Below, piece after piece: positions 27,914 through 32,315 of a stretch of 32,315 bases of DNA (positions are counted from its first letter, which is position 1; the number at the start of each line of letters is the position of its first letter). Source of the DNA: CAYNQN01 sp964530525 (GTDB lineage Bacteria; Actinomycetota; Acidimicrobiia; Acidimicrobiales; Acidimicrobilacustridaceae); contig CAZHBH010000020.1 of NCBI GenBank assembly GCA_964530525.1, forward strand, positions 1 to 32,315, read 5' to 3'. Under the pieces are notes generated by a model. The model saw only the letters and a list, made by a program, of their open reading frames with translations, ran no database searches and had not been told where the DNA came from. The position numbers and the translations under genes were made by a program.

Positions 27914-28737
27914 GCCAGGCCGCCTCCGGCGCGGACGTCGGGACCACGCTCCCGTCTCCGTCCACCACGGCTGGGCCCGCTCCAGCGCCAATGGCGAGGG
28001 ACGCTGCCACGCCTCGCGTGTCGGTGGTCATCCCCGTGTACAACGAGGGCCCCGAAGTGGTGCCGATCCTCGATCGCATCTTCGAGTCGGTGATGCTGCC
28101 GTGCGAGCTGTTGGTCGTGTTCGACACGCCAGATGACACGACGCGCCCGGTGCTCGAGGCCTACGCCGAGCGCGATGCGCGGCTCAAGCCCGTCCTCAAC
28201 ACGGCAGGCCGCGGCCCCGCACAGGCGATCCGGTTCGGAATCGAGCGTGCGACCGCGCCCGTGGTGGTGGTGACGATGGCCGACGGTTGCGACGACCCCA
28301 TGCAGATCGACTCGCTCACGAGGCTCGTGGAGCGAGGCGTGGTGGTGGCTGCCGCATCCCGCTACATGCGAGGCGGTCAGCAGGTGGGTGGCCCCTGGTT
28401 CAAGGGCTTCCTGTCCCGCATGGCCGGCAAGAGCCTCTACTACCTCGCCCGGGTCGGCACGCACGACGCCACGAACTCGTTCAAGGCCTACTCGGCCGAC
28501 TTCGTGCGGAGCGTCGGCATCGAGAGCGACCAAGGCTTCGAGATCGGCATCGAGCTCGTCGCCAAGGCCCGGCGTGCGCGCCTGCCGGTGGCCGAGCTGC
28601 CGACCATCTGGCTCGACAGGTCGTTCGGTGCCTCGAACTTCAAGCTGCGGGCCTGGCTCCCGCGCTACCTGCACTGGTACTGGTACGCCTTCGGTGCACC
28701 CGTCCCGGCGACCTCACCGCCGGCCGCCCACGGCTGA
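27910..28737 (+). CDS. Family 2 glycosyltransferase (DPM1-like)
   Basis: A 275-aa GT-A enzyme. After a low-complexity 36-residue N-terminus comes VSVVIPVYNEGPEV, then LLVVFDTPDDTT, the NTAGRGPAQAIRFGIE block, and VTMADGCDDP, which holds the metal-binding acidic residues. The central part resembles polyprenol-phosphate mannosyl/glucosyl transferases of the DPM1 type, lacking membrane helices. It could make the polyprenyl-phosphate sugar used by the GT-C-like proteins upstream. The C-terminus is aromatic (YLHWYWYAF), perhaps touching the membrane. GTG start overlaps the dehydrogenase stop. The sugar is unknown. Confidence 0.88.
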   Translation: MSQAASGADVGTTLPSPSTTAGPAPAPMARDAATPRVSVVIPVYNEGPEVVPILDRIFESVMLPCELLVVFDTPDDTTRPVLEAYAERDARLKPVLNTAGRGPAQAIRFGIERATAPVVVVTMADGCDDPMQIDSLTRLVERGVVVAAASRYMRGGQQVGGPWFKGFLSRMAGKSLYYLARVGTHDATNSFKAYSADFVRSVGIESDQGFEIGIELVAKARRARLPVAELPTIWLDRSFGASNFKLRAWLPRYLHWYWYAFGAPVPATSPPAAHG

Positions 28738-28786
28738 CCGGCGCTGTCTCGGACCACTCTCACCACCCCAAGGAGCCCCTTCGACC

Positions 28787-29824
28787 ATGGACGCCGAAAG
28801 CAAGAAGGTCCTCATCACCGGTTCGTCCGGCTTCATCGGCGGCTACGTCGTCGAGGAGCTGCTGGGCCGGGGATACGAGGTGGTGGGCCTCGACAACTTC
28901 TCCAAGTACGGGAGGGTGGCGAAGAGCTACGACAGCCACCCCTCGTACACGCTGGTGGAGGGGGATGCGCGAGATGCCGACCTCATGGCCGAGCTGGCGT
29001 CGGACGTCGACCACCTCATCGCCGGTGCGGCGATGATCGGCGGCATCTCGTACTTCCACGAGTACGCATACGACCTCCTCGCCACCAACGAGCGGATCAT
29101 GGCGGCAACCTGCGACGCAGCGATCCGCGCTCACCGGCAGGGAAGGCTGGGCAAGGTCACCTACCTGTCGTCGTCGATGGTCTTCGAGTCGGCAACCTCG
29201 TGGCCCAGCTACGAGGGCCAGCAGCTCGAGATCCCGCCTCCTCTTTCCTCCTACGGCTTCCAGAAGCTGGCCGTGGAGTACTACGCCAAAGCCGCCTACG
29301 AGCAGTACCAGCTGCCGTACACCATCGTTCGACCGTTCAACTGCGTGGGTGTGGGCGAGGGCAAGGCCCTGGGCGAGGCCGTGGTGCTGTCGGGCAACGT
29401 GGAGCTCGCGATGAGCCACGTCGTGCCCGACCTCGTCCAGAAGATCCTCAAGGGCCAGGACCCCCTCCACATCCTCGGCTCGGGAAGCCAGGTGCGCCAC
29501 TACACCTACGGGGGGGACCTGGCCAAGGGCATCGTGGTGGCGATGGAGCACCCCGATGCGCTCAACGACGACTTCAACATCCCCACGGCCGAGTCCACGA
29601 CCGTGCTGGAGCTGGCGGAGTTGATCTGGCACAAGATCAAGGGAGAGGGCGAGGAGTTCCGCTACGTGAGCGACGAGCCCTTCACCTACGACGTGCAGAA
29701 GCGCGTCCCCGACGTGTCGAAGGCGAAGAGGGTGCTGGGCTACGAGGCGACCACCACGCTCGACGAGATGCTCGACGAGGTCATCCCCTGGATCGCGAAG
29801 GCCATAGACGAGGACCGCATCTAG
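28787..29824 (+). CDS. NAD-dependent nucleotide-sugar epimerase/dehydratase (extended SDR)
   Basis: A 345-aa extended SDR with ITGSSGFIGGYVVEELL at the N-terminus, an AGAAMIGGISYFHEYAYDLL substrate segment, SSSMVFE for the catalytic Ser, and YGFQK with Tyr156 and Lys160. The C-terminal half binds the sugar nucleotide. Family members include UDP-glucose 4-epimerases and GDP-mannose 3,5-epimerase-like enzymes; the substrate cannot be assigned. AAGGAG 11 nt before the ATG gives a ribosome binding site; the gap from the GT2 gene is 49 nt, so it is probably the last gene of this operon. Confidence 0.88.
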   Translation: MDAESKKVLITGSSGFIGGYVVEELLGRGYEVVGLDNFSKYGRVAKSYDSHPSYTLVEGDARDADLMAELASDVDHLIAGAAMIGGISYFHEYAYDLLATNERIMAATCDAAIRAHRQGRLGKVTYLSSSMVFESATSWPSYEGQQLEIPPPLSSYGFQKLAVEYYAKAAYEQYQLPYTIVRPFNCVGVGEGKALGEAVVLSGNVELAMSHVVPDLVQKILKGQDPLHILGSGSQVRHYTYGGDLAKGIVVAMEHPDALNDDFNIPTAESTTVLELAELIWHKIKGEGEEFRYVSDEPFTYDVQKRVPDVSKAKRVLGYEATTTLDEMLDEVIPWIAKAIDEDRI

Positions 29825-29857
29825 CGGACGGCACCCGGCAGCGGGCCCTTGGCCCCT

Positions 29858-29882
29858 CCGGCCGACGGCTCGGTTCGGCCGG
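29858..29882. terminator. Bidirectional hairpin terminator, epimerase/meaB
   Basis: CCGGCCGA (29858-29865) and TCGGCCGG (29875-29882) form a perfect 8-bp stem with a 9-nt loop in the 64-bp gap between convergent genes. It is the clearest terminator-like structure in the window; no T-run is present. Confidence 0.6.
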
Positions 29883-29888
29883 GAAGGG

Positions 29889-30872
29889 TCAGCGAAGCTC
29901 CAGGAGCTTTCGGGCAGCCGCAGGAGGTGCCACCTCACCAGCCGCCACGGTCTGCTCCAACACCCGTACCAACTCCGCAACCTCGGGGTCGGACGTGAAC
30001 CGCTCCAGCAGGGTGTCGTGCACCTCCGACCACATCCAAGCTTTGGCCTGCTCGGCGCGGGTCTCAGCCAGCTCACCGCTCGATCCCATCGCCTCGCCGA
30101 AGCGCACGACGGCGTCCCAGACCTCGTCGATGCCGGTGCGTTCCAGTGCCGAGCAGGCGATCACCTCGGGCCTCCAGCTCCTGCGCCGGGGCGCGAGCAG
30201 AGCCAGGGCGCTGCGGTAGTCGCCCACCGCCCGCTTCGCGGCCGCAGCCATCTCGCCGTCAGCCTTGTTCACCACCACCACGTCGACCATCTCCATGATC
30301 CCCCGCTTGATCCCCTGGAGCTCGTCGCCTGCGCCGGGGCTCGTGAGCAAGACGAAGGCGTCCACCATGTCGGCGACGGCCACCTCCGACTGGCCGACGC
30401 CGATGGTCTCGACGAGGACCACGTCGTAGCCGGCTGCCTCGCACAGCAGGATGCTCTCCCTGGTCCGCCGCGCCACGCCTCCCAGCTGCCCCGCTCCGGG
30501 GGAGGGCCGGATGAACACGTCGGGATGCCGTGCCAGGTCGCCCATGCGGGTCTTGTCGCCGAGGATCGAACCCCCCGACACGGAGCTGGAGGGATCCACC
30601 GCGAGCACGGCCAGGCGGCGGGCTTGCTGGGCGACGTGCAGGCCGAAGGCCTCTATGAAGGTCGACTTCCCGGCGCCTGGGGGGCCGGTCACGCCGATGC
30701 GCACCGACGATCCCGAACCCGGGAGCACCTCGTCGACGAGGGCCTCGGCGGCGGCCCGGTGATCGTCGCGCGTCGATTCGACCAGCGTGATGGCCCTGGC
30801 GAGGGTCCGGCGGTCCCGCAAGCCCTCGGGCGTGAGGGGCGGTGGGCTCGCGGCGGCCATCGGGGCGCTCAA
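29889..30872 (-). CDS. meaB: MeaB/ArgK-family GTPase chaperone of methylmalonyl-CoA mutase
   Basis: The 327-aa G3E GTPase protects and reloads adenosylcobalamin on methylmalonyl-CoA mutase. It shows the P-loop GVTGPPGAGKST, DPSSSVSGGSILGDKTRM, the RPSPGAGQLGGVARRTRE segment (usually SS/SR where GA is found here), ETIGVGQSE and NKADG. It follows the mutase on the same strand with a TTGA overlap. TTG 30872 would give tight coupling; ATG 30860, four codons later, is an alternative. Residues from about 270 form the helical C-terminus used in dimer contact. Function is secure because of the mutase next to it. Confidence 0.93.
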   Translation of the reverse strand: MSAPMAAASPPPLTPEGLRDRRTLARAITLVESTRDDHRAAAEALVDEVLPGSGSSVRIGVTGPPGAGKSTFIEAFGLHVAQQARRLAVLAVDPSSSVSGGSILGDKTRMGDLARHPDVFIRPSPGAGQLGGVARRTRESILLCEAAGYDVVLVETIGVGQSEVAVADMVDAFVLLTSPGAGDELQGIKRGIMEMVDVVVVNKADGEMAAAAKRAVGDYRSALALLAPRRRSWRPEVIACSALERTGIDEVWDAVVRFGEAMGSSGELAETRAEQAKAWMWSEVHDTLLERFTSDPEVAELVRVLEQTVAAGEVAPPAAARKLLELR

Positions 30873-32315
30873 GCGGAGCGGTCGCTGCCCTTGGCCAGGA
30901 GGTCGAGCACCTGCCGGGCGGCGGACGGGATGTTCGTGCCGGGCCCGAAGATGGCCGCCACCCCGGCTTGGTAGAGCTCGTGGTGGTCCTGGGGTGGCAC
31001 GACGCCACCCACCACGACCACCACGTCGTCGGCGCCCTGAGATCGCAGCGCATCCACCAGCTGTGGCACGAGGGTGCGGTGCCCTGCGGCCTGGCTGGAG
31101 ACCCCGACCACGTGCACGTCGTGCTCCACGGCGTCGCGGGCGGCTTCCTCGGGTGTCTGGAAGAGGGCCCCCACGTCGACGTCGAACCCCAGGTCGGCGA
31201 AGGCGGTGGCGATCACCTTGGCTCCCCTGTCGTGGCCGTCCTGGCCCATCTTGGCCACGAGCATCCGGGGGCGGCGCCCTTCGGCCCTGGCGAAGGCTTC
31301 GACGTCCTCGCGGATCTGCTCGAAGGACTCGTCGCCCTCGTATGCCGATCCGTACACGCCAGAGATGCTACGGATCTCGGCACGGTGACGGCCGAACACC
31401 TCCTCCATGGCGCCGGAGATCTCGCCCAGGGTGGCTCGCGCTCGGGCGGCGTCCACCGCCAGGGCCAGCAGGTTGCCGTCGCCCCGCGCACCCTCCGTGA
31501 GCCGGGCCAGGGCCTCCCGGCAGGCCTCCTCGTCGCGCTCGGCCCGCACCCGCTCGAGGCGCGCGATCTGGGCCTCGCGGACCGCCGTGTTGTCGATCGA
31601 CAGCACGTCCACCATCTCGGGGTCCTCGGGTGCGTAGCGGTTGACGCCCACGATCACCTCTTCGCCCCTGTCGATCCTCGCCTGGCGCAGGGCGGTGCTC
31701 TCCTCGATGCGCAGCTTGGGCATCCCGCTCGCGACGGCCTTCGTCATCCCGCCGAGCTCCTCGACCTCCTCTATGAGCTCCCAGGCAGCGTCCGCGAGGG
31801 CGTCCGTCAGCGCCTCCACGTAGTAGCTGCCGCCGAGCGGGTCGACCACCTTGGTGACCCCGGTCTCCTCGGCGAGGATGAGCTGGGTGTTCCGGGCGAT
31901 CCTGGCGCTGAAGTCGGTGGGCAGACCCAGGGCCTCGTCGAAGCTGTTCGTGTGCAGGCTCTGGGTGCCCCCGAGCACGGCGGCCATGGCCTCGAAGGCG
32001 GTGCGCACCACGTTGTTGTACGGGTCCTGCTCGGTGAGCGACACGCCGGACGTCTGGCAGTGGGTGCGCAGCATGAGCGACTGGGGCTTCGAGGGCTCGA
32101 ACTGGCTCATCACCCGGTGCCAGAGGAGGCGGGCAGCTCGGAGCTTGGCCACCTCCATGAAGAAGTTCATCCCGATTGCGAAGAAGAAGCTCAGTCGCCC
32201 GGCGAACGCGTCGACGTCCAGACCCCGAGCGAGGGCGGCGCGCACGTACTCCAGCCCGTCGGCGATGGTGAAGGCCAGCTCTTGGGTGGCGGTCGCCCCG
32301 GCCTCTTGCATGTGG
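30869..32315 (-). CDS. mcm: Methylmalonyl-CoA mutase, large subunit (3' part; 5' end outside window)
   Basis: Adenosylcobalamin-dependent isomerase linking methylmalonyl-CoA and succinyl-CoA (propionate, odd-chain and branched amino-acid metabolism). The open frame runs into the window edge; the first visible residues, HMQEAGATATQELAF, lie inside the TIM barrel, so the start lies outside. Seen are RTHCQTSGVSLTEQDPYNN, SLHTNSFDEALGLPTDFSARIARN, and the C-terminal cobalamin domain with the His ligand motif GQDGHDRGAK and VGVSSQAAGHRTLVP. Having both barrel and B12 domains in one chain marks the large (alpha-type) subunit. Ends in a TGA overlapping the meaB start. Confidence 0.95.
   Translation of the reverse strand, partial: HMQEAGATATQELAFTIADGLEYVRAALARGLDVDAFAGRLSFFFAIGMNFFMEVAKLRAARLLWHRVMSQFEPSKPQSLMLRTHCQTSGVSLTEQDPYNNVVRTAFEAMAAVLGGTQSLHTNSFDEALGLPTDFSARIARNTQLILAEETGVTKVVDPLGGSYYVEALTDALADAAWELIEEVEELGGMTKAVASGMPKLRIEESTALRQARIDRGEEVIVGVNRYAPEDPEMVDVLSIDNTAVREAQIARLERVRAERDEEACREALARLTEGARGDGNLLALAVDAARARATLGEISGAMEEVFGRHRAEIRSISGVYGSAYEGDESFEQIREDVEAFARAEGRRPRMLVAKMGQDGHDRGAKVIATAFADLGFDVDVGALFQTPEEAARDAVEHDVHVVGVSSQAAGHRTLVPQLVDALRSQGADDVVVVVGGVVPPQDHHELYQAGVAAIFGPGTNIPSAARQVLDLLAKGSDRSA

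Noticed and set aside
1..32315. Mobile element, prophage or tRNA-associated island
   Set aside because: No transposase, integrase, terminal repeats, att-like duplications or tRNA genes were found; composition is even across the window.

Overview
The window is high-GC DNA (G/C-saturated third codon positions, many GTG starts, frequent 4-nt GTGA/TTGA stop-start overlaps) and reads as a chromosomal segment of an actinobacterium. Three things point, from memory of the group rather than from a search, to the class Acidimicrobiia or a close relative: the order phoH-ybeY-corC-era-uppS-recO, several secreted proteins ending in three SLH-like repeats of the 'GHPF...TRQA' type, and a methylmalonyl-CoA mutase/MeaB pair. 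No tRNA, rRNA, CRISPR array, insertion sequence or phage gene was seen.

Layout. (1) 1-4093, plus strand: housekeeping run with the end of phoH, then ybeY, a CBS-domain CorC-like protein, era, uppS and recO. (2) 4133-5368, minus: a lone cytochrome P450. (3) 5541-6722: a rhodanese-ThiF sulfur-carrier activating enzyme. (4) 6838-14650: cell-surface block with a secreted transglycosylase-like SLH protein, rmlA, a second large SLH protein, then rmlC-rmlB-rmlD for dTDP-L-rhamnose. (5) 14783-19027: a 'Mau-like' block with MauE-like, a methylamine-dehydrogenase-light-chain-like cysteine-rich domain fused to SLH repeats, a MauD-like thioredoxin, an unknown 161-aa protein, and a convergent CcdA-like membrane protein. 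(6) 19113-29824: polysaccharide export and assembly with an ABC-2 permease and Wzt-type ATPase, a GT2-GT4 double glycosyltransferase (minus), two polytopic GT-C-like membrane proteins, a nucleotide-sugar dehydrogenase, a GT2 enzyme and an SDR epimerase. (7) 29889-32315, minus: meaB and the 3' part of methylmalonyl-CoA mutase.

How it may fit together. Regions 4-6 look like one envelope island: rhamnose and other nucleotide-sugar supply, glycosyltransferases, an ABC exporter, and three proteins whose triple SLH-like repeats could anchor them to an envelope polymer. The most interesting unit is region 5. It has the redox accessory proteins known from methylamine dehydrogenase maturation, but no heavy chain is present, and the light-chain-like domain appears to lack the second tryptophan needed for the TTQ cofactor. 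I infer a dedicated disulfide-handling system for a 25-cysteine surface protein rather than an amine dehydrogenase.

A second recurring signal is promoter architecture. At eight transcription-unit starts a TANNNT hexamer lies 6-9 nt before an ATG/GTG, which predicts leaderless or nearly leaderless mRNAs and was used here to choose several starts.
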